From Corella eumyota (taxonomy: Eukaryota > Chordata > Ascidiacea > Phlebobranchia > Corellidae), in the NCBI GenBank assembly GCA_963082875.1, contig OY720102.1:9646990-9710989 (forward strand): 64,000 bases of DNA, given 5' to 3'. The notes under the pieces were generated by a model that worked only from the letters and a program-made list of their open reading frames with translations, searched no databases and had not been told where the DNA came from. The position numbers and the translations under genes were made by a program. How positions within the stretch are numbered: the first letter of the stretch is position 1; the number at the start of each line of letters is the position of its first letter. Of this stretch, positions 21,331 through 33,030 are shown piece by piece.

Positions 21331-21819
21331 TTTTTATTTTTTAACGGTCTAACCTTTACTCTGGAAAACAGCTGCTTTGTATAGATTTATACAATAAAAC
21401 TTATTTTAAAAGTTAAAACATAAAATATCTAGAAAGAAATATCGTATAGCTAAAAATTTACGAGAAAGAAATGCGCACATTGATCGAGCCGCGTGGTAAA
21501 TCACGAAACCAGTCGACAAGGCCAAATCCTCTTAAATATTAATATTTTTAAAACATACTTTAATTTAAAACAATTTAATTTAAAGTATATTTTTTATAAA
21601 CAAAATAAAATGTTTTCACTTTATTTAACAAAACAAAAAATAATAATAATTATTAAATAATAATTTTTTGGCAACTCTGGCTAGTATGGCAAATCGGTCT
21701 TGAACTTTCGACACAAAATTGTTGTGATGCCCACTCTAGTGTATATATTAGTATCTCTATGGTTACAATTGTGTTTACAAAAAAACTGTGTACCATATTT
21801 TTTCAAATAATTAAAACAA

Positions 21820-22545
21820 AATGGAATTAGTAACCAAAAAAAACGGGGAAAAAACTTTGATTGCGATGACAGGCAACTACTCATAAATATTTTAAACGAA
21901 GATACAAATAAGTTCATTAACATCGTAGAATGTAAAAAAATGATTTTGTAACTGTTACAAAAAAACAAAACCTGGGAAGAAATTACAAATCTATATAATG
22001 CTTCGAACACAAAACTTACAAGAAATTCGGCTCAAACTTAGCAATTGTCGAAAAACATTAAAAAAACAAAGAGGATGTAAAGTTCCAACGAAGGGAAATT
22101 TTTAAGACCGGAGGAGGGAAACCATCCCCTGCGCTTGAAACAATGTCAGATCAAGTCTCGAGTAAATATTTCGTATCAAAATGCGTTGATACTACTTTGC
22201 TAAAAACTTGTTATTTTTAGCAATAATTCCATCTCAAATGGTTCCGTTGGGAAATTTGTTCGACGACGATGCGTCGGCGTTTTTGTCCAAAACTTTCCCT
22301 GTTTTGGATGACGTTTTTTTTGCTCAAGGTGATTTTTTCTCATAATTATATCTATTTTTTGGAATGTTTTTTTAATGTTAAAAAATTGCAATAGGTACAA
22401 CAAAAAATGTTTCAAATTCAAGACCGGCCAAATCGGAAGCAGAATTACGCCTTTCTCTGCTTCAAAAGGAAAATGAATTCCAGGAAGAAAAAGATAAATT
22501 TAGAAAAAAAAAAAAATATGGAAGGAAGTTAAACACCAAATGAAA
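21820..22545 (+). pseudogene. Myb/SANT-like DNA-binding protein, three exons, degraded
   Basis: Exon 1 (about 21820-22158) shows a Myb/SANT-like domain of the MSANTD type: DDRQLLINILNED, NKTWEEITNLYNAS and FKTGGGKPSPALETMSDQVS, the last being the usual end of this domain. These pieces lie in different frames, with about three changes, each near an A-run. Exon 2 (about 22220-22331) reads IIPSQMVPLGNLFDDDASAF; exon 3 (about 22395-22545) reads SEAELRLSLLQKENEFQEEK, a coiled-coil-like tail. Donors and acceptors (GTAAAT/TTTTAG and GTGATT/AATAG) keep phase between exons, which supports the gene structure. Such proteins occur as host factors and as partners of Harbinger transposons. Confidence 0.62.
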
Positions 22546-22729
22546 AACAACGCCTTAAAAACGAAATTGTTAAATAAGTAAATATTATTTTATTTTTGTT
22601 TTTCACCTTTTAATTATTATTTTATGTTTTTTCTAAATGTATTTTACCACAAATTTAAACCTGTTTTTATTTTTATTTAAAGATGAAAACAATACATAAA
22701 TAAAGTACTACTACAATTTATAAATATTT

Positions 22730-23140
22730 ACTATAAAAAACGATAATATATATATACTATATTACAACAAATTATTAGTATAACATACACTCCGCTCTAC
22801 ACCTACGACGACCGTTAGAGGTCTCTCGACATACACATATATAATACAATAATAAGAAATGCTTTGAAAAAGGGGGAATAAATTTAGAGAAAGGGCTACG
22901 TCATATATTTAAAACAAACTATGTTAATTTGGGCCGACAGGTCAAGAACGTGTTTGCGTGCAACAGGAAACCGATGCAGGTAGATAACGACCTCTTGGTA
23001 TGTCCGGCTAACACGACTTGAAGTTCTGGGCAGCAAAATAAGCCTTTCGGGCTATAATTCAAAGTTTATGACGTGGTGTGCCTCTTTTGATATAACACGT
23101 GATTTGATGCTAGGATAATATCCGAATTATCCTACACATG
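22730..23140. repeat. Diverged dispersed repeat, copy 1 (LTR-like)
   Basis: Matches about 33880-34340 in the same orientation at roughly 70% by eye: catacactccgctctacacc, gtgtttgcgtgcaacaggaa, accgatgcaggtagataacg and tatccgaattatcctaca are all shared with small changes. GC content is above the surroundings. The closing ctaca and absence of coding fit an LTR or a non-autonomous element, but no second end was defined. Confidence 0.45.
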
Positions 23141-25000
23141 AGAAGGTCTTGGTTCTAAATGTGCCGAGGTCGTTAAATTAGACTGGCTAGAAAGGTTAGC
23201 CTGAGTGGAAATACTCGTATAGTTATCGGGGCTGTTAGGAAATCAGGGACTAAGTTTAGTACTGGCAACAACATTATGGGTTTCTAAATAGTCTCAAAGT
23301 TATTATTTTCAGTGGAAAACTGAAAAACAGCTTCAGGGTTTGCCTTATTCTTACTACCACTAAGCTTGCTGAAAATCTTGTCCATAATGTTACAAAAAAT
23401 GTTTCTCTAACACGCAATTATTCCAAAAAAATAGAAACAACAAGAAAAACTAATACCAAATATGCAATTAACCAATTAATTCAAATTAGAAAACTTACAA
23501 AGAAACTATTGTTACAAAATAAAAAAATATATCGTTTGCTAAAACAAATTTTAACAAAGACTTTACAATGACCAAAACAAATCAACAGTTCAAAAGCCGA
23601 TTAAAATTAAAGGATTATAAAAAAACGTACAATAACAAAGAGATATCCTGGCTAGCTAAATGACTGACTTTCAACTGTGCTAGTCGCAAATAAATACCAA
23701 AAATGTATTAAAAATAAAATCGGTTTACCAGTTCGTAAGATCAAGTTGCGTGTTTAAAGTTCAACAGAGCCCACAAACCGTATATTTAATTGTAAAATCA
23801 CTGGACGGGTGTCTACCAATTTTGTAGGACTTGTGGTGAGTTATTCAATTGTAACAGTTTACTATTATCAAATTTATATCTTTCATGATTATAGAATGAT
23901 TATTAATTGGTTTGGTTTTGTTTAAGACCCCTAATCGGAAGTTTAATTTATATGTTAAGTTTAAGCATTAAATTAAGAGTTCATATTGACTTAACAATCT
24001 ATTATTCTTTTAAGGTTTTTTAAGACTACTAACTTAATTGTCTAACTGTTGTAAGATCTCGTGGTGACGGATTATATTAACGAACGTGAAAATAGCGAAA
24101 TAAAACTACATAATACATCTAACTTAATACATTTACAATAAAAGTTACATTACACTACAAAAGGGCGTTAAATTTGTTACTAAATACAATATTAATAAAA
24201 CTAACATTATGCAATAACTGTGCCATATTATGTCAGGGCTGCTAGTCGACGCCCGGGTAGAGACCGGTATATTAATTAGTCTAGATCAGCAATTACTGCA
24301 TCTCAAGTTTCTCAGATACCAATTTTTCCCCTTCGTCGCCGCAGCCTTCTGACAATATTTTATTCTATACCTTTCTATATTCTTTTAGAATATGACTGGG
24401 TTCATATACCCGAAATGGTGTTGTACATGACGGGTGGTGATTGACGCACGAGTTTTTAACGAGTCGAGGGCTGCTTTGGGTTGAATCATTTTCTTGGTTT
24501 GTTCCTTATAGCACCATAAAAGCGCTAATTAAAAATGTTGTTCTGTTCATAATTTTAAATGGGTTTATGGACAGTTTTGTTGAATATTGATTACGATCTG
24601 TTCATGTCTTAGTAAATATTCTGTTTTTGGCGTTTGGGCAGGTGATTTAATAAAGAGATTTGTATTGTTAATTATCGCCGCTGCCCGTGCCAGCGGCATT
24701 TGAGTTTATTATTTTTCCAACATATCACCACGTATTTCATCACAAATAATTCTCTTTTGATTATGCAACCCGTTAAAAAGAAATTCCTAGAACTCGTAAC
24801 GCAGCGCAAAATTACCTGTCGTGTGAACGGGCGTTAAGTTAAAAATTTTCCCCTACCCAGTGTTGAAAACAATTAAAAAAATTACTAATAAATATTAAGT
24901 TATCAAGATTTTTATCTTAGTTTTTTAACTAAATTTTTATTTATTTATTATTGTCAATTTTTTTTAATGTAAAACATATTTTTATATTTTTAAATTCCGA
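23140..25000. other. Non-coding stretch, no gene recognised
   Basis: Mixed AT-rich and moderately GC-rich DNA with no supported open frame. A GC-rich patch near 24235-24480 (gtcgacgcccgggtagagac) and another near 24680 (gccgctgcccgtgccagcgg, itself a short hairpin) are unexplained. Confidence 0.4.
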
Positions 25001-25004
25001 TTCC

Positions 25005-25310
25005 AAAAGAGCGTGAATTGACACAATAAAAAGCAAAATAGCATACCAGATTTTTTTTTATAAGCGTCTATTAAGTTTAAAACTAAAAACGCTAAAAATT
25101 ATTTAAAGTTTTAATAAAAACATAAATATCATATATCACAAATCTCTCTCACCTTCTCCACATACTTAAATTTCCACCACCCCCTCTCCTTCCTCTTTTT
25201 CCTAGTCATTCTTTCTCTTTTCTTCACAATCAAAACATCAATCCATGTATATATTGTTGTCCTACTCTTATTGCTTAAGTGTTTGTGTAATGTACATAAC
25301 TATTCATAAA
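25005..25310 (-). repeat. Inverted partner of the repeat at 15.13-15.6 kb
   Basis: Its reverse complement matches 15128-15290 and 15475-15560 over two blocks; see that entry. This copy lacks the BEL insertion and shows the uninterrupted text ctatttatgaatagttatgt. Confidence 0.7.
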
Positions 25311-25394
25311 TAGCCTATGTTTGCATTAAAAATAGGCTATTTAACTAATGGGCTATTCAAAAAGTATTTATTTTTACATAGCTTACTTTAATTT

Positions 25395-25720
25395 TGAAAG
25401 CAACTTTTCCACCCATTGCACATGTTTATCATGTAGGATTATTGGCCTTGTCATATAACAAAAACTGTTAAACACAATAACCATTTACGATAATATTAAT
25501 CGATTTATCTGCTTGAGCTGCAATAAAATCAACCTTACTTTTGTTAGTGTATTCCACCAACACAGTTTTAATATTAAACAGACAGACAAAAATATGTATT
25601 TACTGACTGTTGCACTTACCAAATGGTCCTGTAAAAAGATGTCTAACTAAGCTATTAGCTGAAATTAACCAAATTATTCCTCAATTACAAAAGTTTGCCC
25701 TTGAGTCTACTTGTCAAACA
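25395..25720 (-). pseudogene. hAT transposase relic (DUF4371 region)
   Basis: Read on the minus strand, fragments LQDHLVSATVSKY, SKVDFIAAQADKS and QFLLYDKANNP align in order with KEHLKSATVNKY, NADFVAVQADETT and RFLSYYEANDR of the hAT transposase at 18-20 kb. It has several frame changes and stops, and is much older than that copy. Confidence 0.6.
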
Positions 25721-27480
25721 GTAAATCTTTTTTGATTTTCTTTAAAAACTTGCCTAAATCAAATTTAAAACCATTAATTAACATACAATTTTTTAAAAAG
25801 AATGCAAAAATTTATTTAAACTTGTTGTTTTAGCTTTAGCAAGGTTTAACGCTTAAGAGCAACCTTTTCATCATAAATATAATGTAAAAGTATGAGTAAC
25901 TGATGTTACTCTTTGTTTAGGTCGCGCATTCGACCTTTCCACATCGAGAATAATGATATATAAATAAATCTTGTTTAATGCTGTATTTTAGATACATTAT
26001 ACGATACTTTTTTGTCTCTACAAATCCAAATTATTTATTTTTAATACAAAGCAACTTCATATTTTGTAAACATACTAAAAAATTGTTTTAAAAGAACTTA
26101 TTACTAACAAATAATTTTTTTTCTTAGAATCAAGTATGAGCCTTTCTAAAATTATTCTAAACAAGCAACAACCAGATCAAACTTTAATCTATATAACACA
26201 AGTTAAATCATTTATTTTTCTTTAGGCTACACTAAAGTTGTCAAATCATGTAATGACTTTTTGTAATAAAACTAATCTTTTTTTAATGTTTGCAGTGATG
26301 GCATAACAAATGTTTCATGGCTTGCAAATTGTTTTTTTCCTGTCCAAGAAAAATGTACCCAACGAGAGCAACATTTGCATTTTTAAGTTCAAAATTTATT
26401 TTAGATTTAAACTTCGCTAAATACTTTAAATTAAACCTTGCTTAATATCTTTAGGACTTCCTGCCAACTATTTGTCTCTTTAAGGTTTATTATCCGTTGA
26501 ACATACTTGTTAACTGCAATAACATGTTTCCAATATATTTTCTATAAAAATCTGTAGAAACTTTGCATATATACCATTATATAAATATATATATTGTCTT
26601 ACCAACTTGCTATTTTCCTTCAAGTTTTTATCAAACTTTTCATGAAAAAAATAAAGTGAAGATATATGAGTCGGTATCAATCTCCAGTTTGTGTTGAGCT
26701 ATCAAGTTAAAGCATATGGTAGTATTTCATGCTAACTAGACTTACTAATAAAAAGTGGTTAAAATGTTATTTAGATATTTCTTACTTACTCACCCTTTGC
26801 GTTATTGCTAACACTACAGCAACCATAATCTAAATTATAATTTTGTTCAGAGAACAGTTAGTGTTAATTGAACTTATTTTGAACTGTAAAGTTGTTACTT
26901 TTAGGCTTTATGTAATACCTTATTGTCAAACCAATTGTTGGCTGATAACAGCAAAAGCTCCTTTTTGGTTAGGTAAAGGTTCTATGCAAAAGCTTCAACC
27001 TGCTACAATGTTGAGAGGACCAAAGATTTTCTATTTCTAAAAAAAGGTAGGAACTTTTATTCCCATTAATAAATAAAATATACCCATTTAGTACAGTCTG
27101 ATATGCAACCAGTGTAATACTTACGTATTTTGCTTTAATTTGTTTATTTTTTGTGTTTTTAGTAGCTATCCCTCTCTTCAGGTTCTAAAAAAATATTTAT
27201 TTAAGTAATATTTTATAATTGTAACTATTAATTTTAAAGCTCTGCTTTTCCAAAAATACAATGGATAATAATTAATTAATTTTAGTTTTTTAACCCGTTT
27301 CTAATTCAAGCCTAATTTTTGCATTTTTTGTATTATCACATTTTGCCTACTTTATTTCTTTTACCAGAATCCCAACACTCAAGCAATCATTGGAATGTTT
27401 CATATAGTTCTTTAGATATAATAAATTTTAAAAATTGTTTAAATCTTGGTTATTTTAAAATTTCTTTTGAGGTGACACCA
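25720..27480. other. AT-rich stretch, no gene recognised
   Basis: Only short chance frames (for example 26843-27040) with no recognisable similarity. Could include decayed parts of neighbouring transposase genes. Confidence 0.4.
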
Positions 27481-28080
27481 ATATCTAATTTTTCTAGAAA
27501 TAACCATTTATTTTCTTAAAATTTTAAAGCAATAAAAATCATAACAATTATTGTAGGAATAAATGTACCTTGTAATTTAATTTTGTCCATTTTAGGAACT
27601 GAAATGTGACCTAAACGTATGCAGTGGCTATAGTGCAGCAGTGACTCAATGACTTGCACAGACGCGGTACACAGTTGTCCAATTTTTCGAGTACCCTGCG
27701 ATTTTAAATGGCGCTTACCCTCAACAAAAGTAATTTTGAAAGAACCACGCCTATTGCATTTATATTTAAAACTAAATAACCCATTGAATGCCTTTGTTGC
27801 GTCTTTTGTACAAAATACAAAGCATTTTTTTTCTACATCAACTTTCCAATTTAGAAAATCTGTGAATTTTTTTACAATTATAAGATTGTAAAATTTTTTA
27901 AAGGAATTGTTGTTTTTTCAATATTATTAATTTAAGTTTAGAATCTTCTTGTGTAATAAATGTTGGATTTAATTCTTCTCCTTCAATTTTAAGGTGATTA
28001 CGTAAACCATCGGTAAACATAAAACCCTTGTTACAATTATTTTCTTTGCAGAACACATTAAATTGTTTCACCTAGATATG
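27460..28080 (-). pseudogene. MULE-associated zinc-finger protein, N-terminal remnant
   Basis: Minus-strand reading from about 28075: VFCKENNCNKGFMFTDGLRNHL, a zinc-finger-like Cys/His block; then from about 27870 KKFTDFLNWKVDVE and the diagnostic run YKCNRRGSFK, GKRHLKSQGTRKIGQLC and HYSHCIRLGHIS. This pattern (C-R-G, GKR-LK-QG-KI-C, H-GH) is known from invertebrate proteins that carry a Mutator-like transposase core. At about 27568 a donor (CAAG/GTACAT) and at about 27507 an acceptor (TTTCTAG) delimit a 62-bp intron in phase, leading to EKLDIGVTSKEILK and then a stop. The transposase core itself was not found, so this is a truncated or decayed gene. Confidence 0.6.
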
Positions 28081-28880
28081 TAAATATTCAAAAAGCTTGT
28101 GTATTGGTTTATATTATTATTTTTTAGTATATTTTACTTTCTTTTTTAGGTTTTAATTTGTATATGGACTTTTCTAAGTGGTGGGTGTTTTTTTAACTAA
28201 GTTTAGTTTTATTTACAAAATAATTTAGTTTTTCCGCTATTTTTTGCGACATTTTATGTTGCATTAAAAGTGGCTTTACTTAATATTTGGTCTGAAGAAA
28301 TTTAATTCATTTCTTACCCGTTTGCATGTAGTATAAAATTGTATATATATATGTGGTTTATCAAAAAACAGTCTTGAAAATGTATTTATTATGTTTTGTT
28401 TAGCTTTGACCATGTTTTATGTTAATTAAAATAAAAAAATTAATGAATTAATATACGAGCAGTTCGTTTTGAAAATCATAATCATTGGCGCATGTCTAAG
28501 AGAGAGCAATAAGAAAAAAGTTTGAAGTTGGACCCGGCCTTTCTAACCGTTTGTAATTTATCGTTACAATTATGTTGATTTTGAGTTGACTCCGTTTACC
28601 GACTCCATTTTTATTATGATTATATGGTTTAGTATTTTGTTAAGTTTTATTTATAGACGACACAACGGTAACAGTAATACTATTATTGTAATACGGAAAA
28701 ACATTTACACGGTTTGATTATAAAAGTTACGTTACAAGATCAGCCAGACTAACATTACGGTTCTGACAGTAAAATAGCACGGTTCGTAGTTCCAGCTATT
28801 GCAAGATGCGACGATGACCAACTATCGGTAGGAAAAGTTCAAATTGTTTCAGTATTAATAGCAAAACAAAGAGGCAATAA
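28080..28880. other. AT-rich stretch, no gene recognised
   Basis: No coding or RNA gene seen. Confidence 0.4.
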
Positions 28881-28889
28881 AAGTTTGTT

Positions 28890-29035
28890 TGTTGTTAAGC
28901 CGTTGGCCTTCTACGTACAGGTTACGTGACTAATTCTCGTTAGGCGCGATTTTATAATGCGTTGTTTGGACGCCTGTTGTAACAAGAATAATTGTTGTAC
29001 GTGTCCGGTCAATGACTCTAAACTAGCTTGACTTT
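28890..29035. repeat. Dispersed repeat Y, copy 1
   Basis: gttggccttctacgtacagg, ctaattctcgttaggcgcga and taattgttgtacgtgtccgg recur with small changes at about 37815-37955, and in part at 34370-34445, all in the same orientation. Non-coding and GC-richer than its surroundings; perhaps part of an LTR. Confidence 0.6.
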
Positions 29036-29359
29036 TGTGTTTTTTTTTAATTTAAGTTCATTTATATAATACTACAATTTTTTAATAACCTAAAGCTTTT
29101 ATTTAACTTATGATCAATGCTTAAAGGTGAACATCTTACATCAAGGATATATCGAAATTTAATCAAATAATTTGACGTAATTATGGTGAGTAATAACATG
29201 TGACTAAGCAATATTTTTGCAAAAATGTTAAGTTAATTTTTTTGTTTGTTTGTTTGTTTAATTGCAATAAAGAGTTTGTTAGATGTTAGAAAAGCTGAGA
29301 CAATTAAAATTCATCGTTATAAGATCGTTTTGCGCCAGGTCTTACAGGTAGAAATAATG

Positions 29360-30005
29360 GATAATACTAAAGTACGGGATGCGGGAAGCCAACATACTAA
29401 ACCGCGGGGTGCGAAAAGTTAACAAAAATTTGCAGAGTGCGGGACGAGACAGAATTTAATGCGGGATGGGCGAAATTTATTGCAGAACTTGCTTTAAAGG
29501 CCGAGGAATGATGCGGGATCAAGTTAAAAATTGAGAAATAATGCGGGGTCGAGTTTAAAGGCCGAAGGATGTTGCCGGGTCAAGTTAAAAGTTGAGAAAT
29601 CATGCGGAGGATTTTAAAGACCGAGGGATGTTGCGGGGTCAAGTTTAAAGGACGATGCGGGGTAAAGTTTAAAGACCAAGTGACGCTGCTGGGTCGAGTT
29701 TAAAAGCCAAGTGATGTTGCGGGGTTGAGTTTAAAGGCAGAGGGATGTTGCGGGGCTGAGTTTAAAAGCTGAGGGATGATGCGGGATCAAGTTTGAAGGC
29801 CGAAGGACGATGCGGGGTTGGGTTTAAAGGCCAAGAGATGTTGGGGGGTCGAGTTTAAAGGCCAAGGGATGTTGCGGGATTGAGTTTAAAGGCCGAGGGA
29901 TGTTGCGGGGCTGAGTTTAAAGGTCGATGGATGTTGCGGGATCGAGTTTAAAGGTCGAGAGATGTTGCGGGGCTGGGTTTAAAGGTCAAGTGATGTTGCG
30001 GGATG
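29360..30005. repeat. G-rich 31-bp minisatellite
   Basis: Roughly 16-20 diverged units of about 31 bp with consensus gatgttgcggggttgagttt plus aaaggccgagg. The clearest part is 29507-30004. One strand is strongly purine- and G-rich (GCGGGG in most units), in marked contrast to the AT-rich surroundings. Confidence 0.88.
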
Positions 30006-30108
30006 ATTTTCGGGGCAGCAATCATCGTCGCATGTTGACCATTTGCTTACGTTTGTTTGACTTGGTGCATTTACAATGTAGATTTGATTAGTTATGAAGG
30101 TAGAAGTG

Positions 30109-30746
30109 TCAAATAGACACTGTAACACGAGCTCGAGCTCTTGAAAATTGTAAGCGACTTTTCGGTGATTTAGCGGCATTTACTTTTCGATTATACAAAA
30201 GATTTTGAAGCCATATTCTCATTTTACTGGATAGACATACGCGAGCTAGTGGAAGTTGATTAGGGACGCAATTAACATTTATTATCAAATGTAACCCGCA
30301 ATCAACAGAAATTGTTTGTTGAGGTATAACAATTTTAGCAACAGTCCACTCGCTTAAATCAAACTTGGTTTCTGCCACTGAATAACACGCACGGAAAATT
30401 TTAATTGCAGTTGTAAATACGTCGTTGATTTTATCTGTGTGGTGTTTGTAGAGGAATCAAACGACAATATTTTTTTATTATCCAAATCAAAATAAATAAA
30501 AAGCCAATGATTTCCTGGATTTACAATCATAAAAAGTTGGTCTTCATTAATGGGCCTATTAAAACAAATGAAATCAGAAATTGCATCTGTTGCGTTAACA
30601 CACCCGCTTTGAAATAAAAACGATTTCAAAAGAAGATGTCTATGTTCAGAAAAAGCCAAGAATTGAGTTATGCTATCCTCTATTGCTCTGTCATTCAACC
30701 AGCCGGATTCCATTATTCCCTTATAATCAACGGTCGATACCGACAT
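30109..30746 (-). pseudogene. Ulp1/SENP-type (C48) cysteine protease, broken
   Basis: Minus-strand coding with the full set of C48 landmarks: GWLNDRAIEDSITQFLA (substrate-groove motif), NHWLFIYFDLDNKKILSFDSS (catalytic His in NHW, Asp in FDSS) and PQQTISVDCGLHL (oxyanion Gln and catalytic Cys). The frame is broken about once. C48 proteases cleave SUMO-like or viral polyproteins and are also carried by several mobile elements. Its place among other minus-strand frames (31.8-33.0 kb) and beside a minisatellite suggests a mobile or virus-like element, not a host SENP. Confidence 0.78.
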
Positions 30747-31149
30747 TTCTTTTCATCGTTTTGCCATGGGTTAATTATTTTTTGTTTTTTTCTATAGTTT
30801 TTTGGCGTTGTTGCCTTCGAAATTGATGATTTTTTACCTTTTATTGGCGAAACATAAAAGGGACTGTGGCAAGCGCTTAATTCTTAACCGCTTTCCAACG
30901 GGTCAAGTTCATACGAGTTCACCGAGCCGACACGTCTTCAAAGTTGGTTCGGGCGTCAAGAAATTTACGGCAAATGACGACGTTTTACCGGTCAGGCCAT
31001 AAACAATGCAATTTAACAGGCCAAACAACGCAATTTATTGGAACAACGCACAAAACAATGCCAACAATTAGACTTCTAACCGCTCCAAGCCGGTTCTAAA
31101 ACGTCATCGCAATAGAAGAAACCAAGAAAAGGACGACTCGTATAACTTG

Positions 31150-31610
31150 CCCGACGCCACCTTGTTTTTATAATTACCCACCTTTTGGGTATATAAGCTT
31201 GTATTTTTATTTATAAAAACTCTCTCTTACGCTCTTGCTCTTACGCTTACTCACTGAGTTGCTTAGTTTTTACTTACTTGCCGACTCTGAAGTTTAGACA
31301 ACAGCAGTCAAGTCTGGCCTTATGGCCAGACGCATCAATATAAAAATGTAAGTCAGTTTTAATTTAGTATCGCGCATTTAGTGTAATCAAGTACTTGTTT
31401 TATATTATTTGTATGTACAATACAACTCGCAATCCTTAGTTAAAAGTTTGTTATTATCAAGTTAAATTAAACAGAAAGCTTAGGTGCAATTCAAGATAAA
31501 CGGAGTCTTGAATCTTAAACAATTTATTAATTAAATAGTCAGGTTTTTCATAGACTTTAGCAATAAAGGCTATGATAGAACCTGTGGTGACCCCAAATCA
31601 GACAATTAAC
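31150..31610 (+). repeat. LTR-like promoter and primer-site-like segment (tentative)
   Basis: Contains a TATA-like gggtatataagc near 31187, a repeated pyrimidine run (ctctcttacgctcttgctct), aataaagg near 31562, and then tggtgaccccaaatcaga near 31586, which resembles the primer-binding sequence after a Gypsy-type 5' LTR. No partner LTR was identified, so this may be a remnant or chance. Confidence 0.3.
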
Positions 31611-31799
31611 AATCCACAACTCAAATTCAATAAACCACCACAAACCATTACTATTATTAAAATTACTTAAAACGTTTAGAAAACCCTACAGGACAATCAA
31701 ATGTTGAGTCGCACATTTTGCGTGGAGTCGTAAACTTCAACAATTTCTTTACGATTAATTCTCATACATATAAATTTTAGTTTTAAATAATATTCTTTA

Positions 31800-33030
31800 A
31801 ATCCAGCTAGTGCTCGTTAAAATCATATAAATAGACATCTTGAACTTGTTTAAATGTTATGACATTAAGGGGCATTTCTTTATGATCAACGCCCGCTTTT
31901 AACACGTGATGCTCTCACTTATGTTGTTTGTAACAGCTGGGCTATTTTTGAATGCTGCATACTTAATGGATATAAAATCACATCCGTGGTGTGAAAGGTC
32001 CGTTTTTAAATTGTTATCAAAATAAATTTTAAATTCATTCGTCCACGTGCTTGATAACACCACATATTTTGTATTAAATTTCTCTATAGACTTCGATGAA
32101 ATTGGATTAATAATATCATTTTTTTAAAACCACTTTATCATCCAATGTTCCTCCGTGTTTTTTAATTTAAAAATCTACATCACGAATAACATGATTCACG
32201 ATTGGGTCATTTTCTAAATTCACATTTCTACAAACCAAAACCGACATATAAAAGTTCCCCATTAAAAAATGAGTGTCATAGGATATTAATTGTTTAAATG
32301 ATATATCGTCGTTAGAAATGGTCAACAATCTTCTGGTGGTTTTTAAAATTTCAACGTCCGCGAGATTAACAACCAAATAGGATATGCAGTAAATAAACGA
32401 ACAAAATCTTTGGTATATATTGCATATTCTTTGGCGCTAAAGAATTCGTCATTGGTCAGTCTGCCTTTTTTTAATGCAAATATTTTTGGTTTTGTACTTT
32501 CTTCGGTTTTGTACGTTCTACTGGCATTCTGTTATGGTCACCTGTACCTTTTTCCGCATTAAGGGCTGTATAGACACTTTTTGGTTGTTTTAATTTTATA
32601 TGTTTATCAATGTTATCCATGGTCGATTACATAGTAGAAACATAATGAATTAAATCTAAGGTGGGTTCTTTACATTCGTTCGTTTCTGCATTAATGGTTG
32701 AGTAAACGTATCGTTTAAACCCATTCAACGTTTGTCTTCCGATTCCCATAAGGTCTTTAATATGAAAATAACGTAAATACAAGCCTGATGCTTTGTTGTT
32801 ACCCTTGTAAATAAACCGATATTGGTCATATTTAAAGTCATCCTCTTAACCGCGGATTTTCCTTTAAACAAAATTGCATCTCCGCCTATTGGCAAAATGG
32901 CGGGTAAATAAGTGGTTTCTGTAGCTTCGTTTAAAATGTTTTTGCTACATCTAGTAATAAGACCTTGTTCTGCAGTTTTAACATAAAACTCGTGCTTAAC
33001 TTTCAAATATTGTCCTGATATACAATTAAA
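31800..33030 (-). other. Cluster of unrecognised minus-strand reading frames
   Basis: Several protein-like segments in the same orientation as the C48 protease: about 33025-32630, including EFYVKTAEQGLITRCSKNIL and PAILPIGGDAILFKGKSAV; about 32630-32450 starting MDNIDKHIKLKQPKSVYTAL; 32376-32167; and about 32100-31800 with KYVVLSSTWTNEFKIYFDNN. Composition is balanced and unlike translated AT-rich noise. An acceptor-like tatatcag precedes the first. I do not recognise the families. Several short co-oriented frames with a C48 protease would suit a decayed virus-like element, but no capsid or polymerase was identified here. Interrupted in several places. Confidence 0.4.

Noticed and set aside
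22200-22421. 73-codon minus-strand frame
   Set aside because: Shadow of exon 2 and an intron of the Myb/SANT-like gene on the plus strand.
24670-24700. gccgctgcccgtgccagcgg hairpin as an RNA gene or terminator
   Set aside because: A short GC hairpin alone, without flanking conserved structure or a neighbouring gene, is not enough support.
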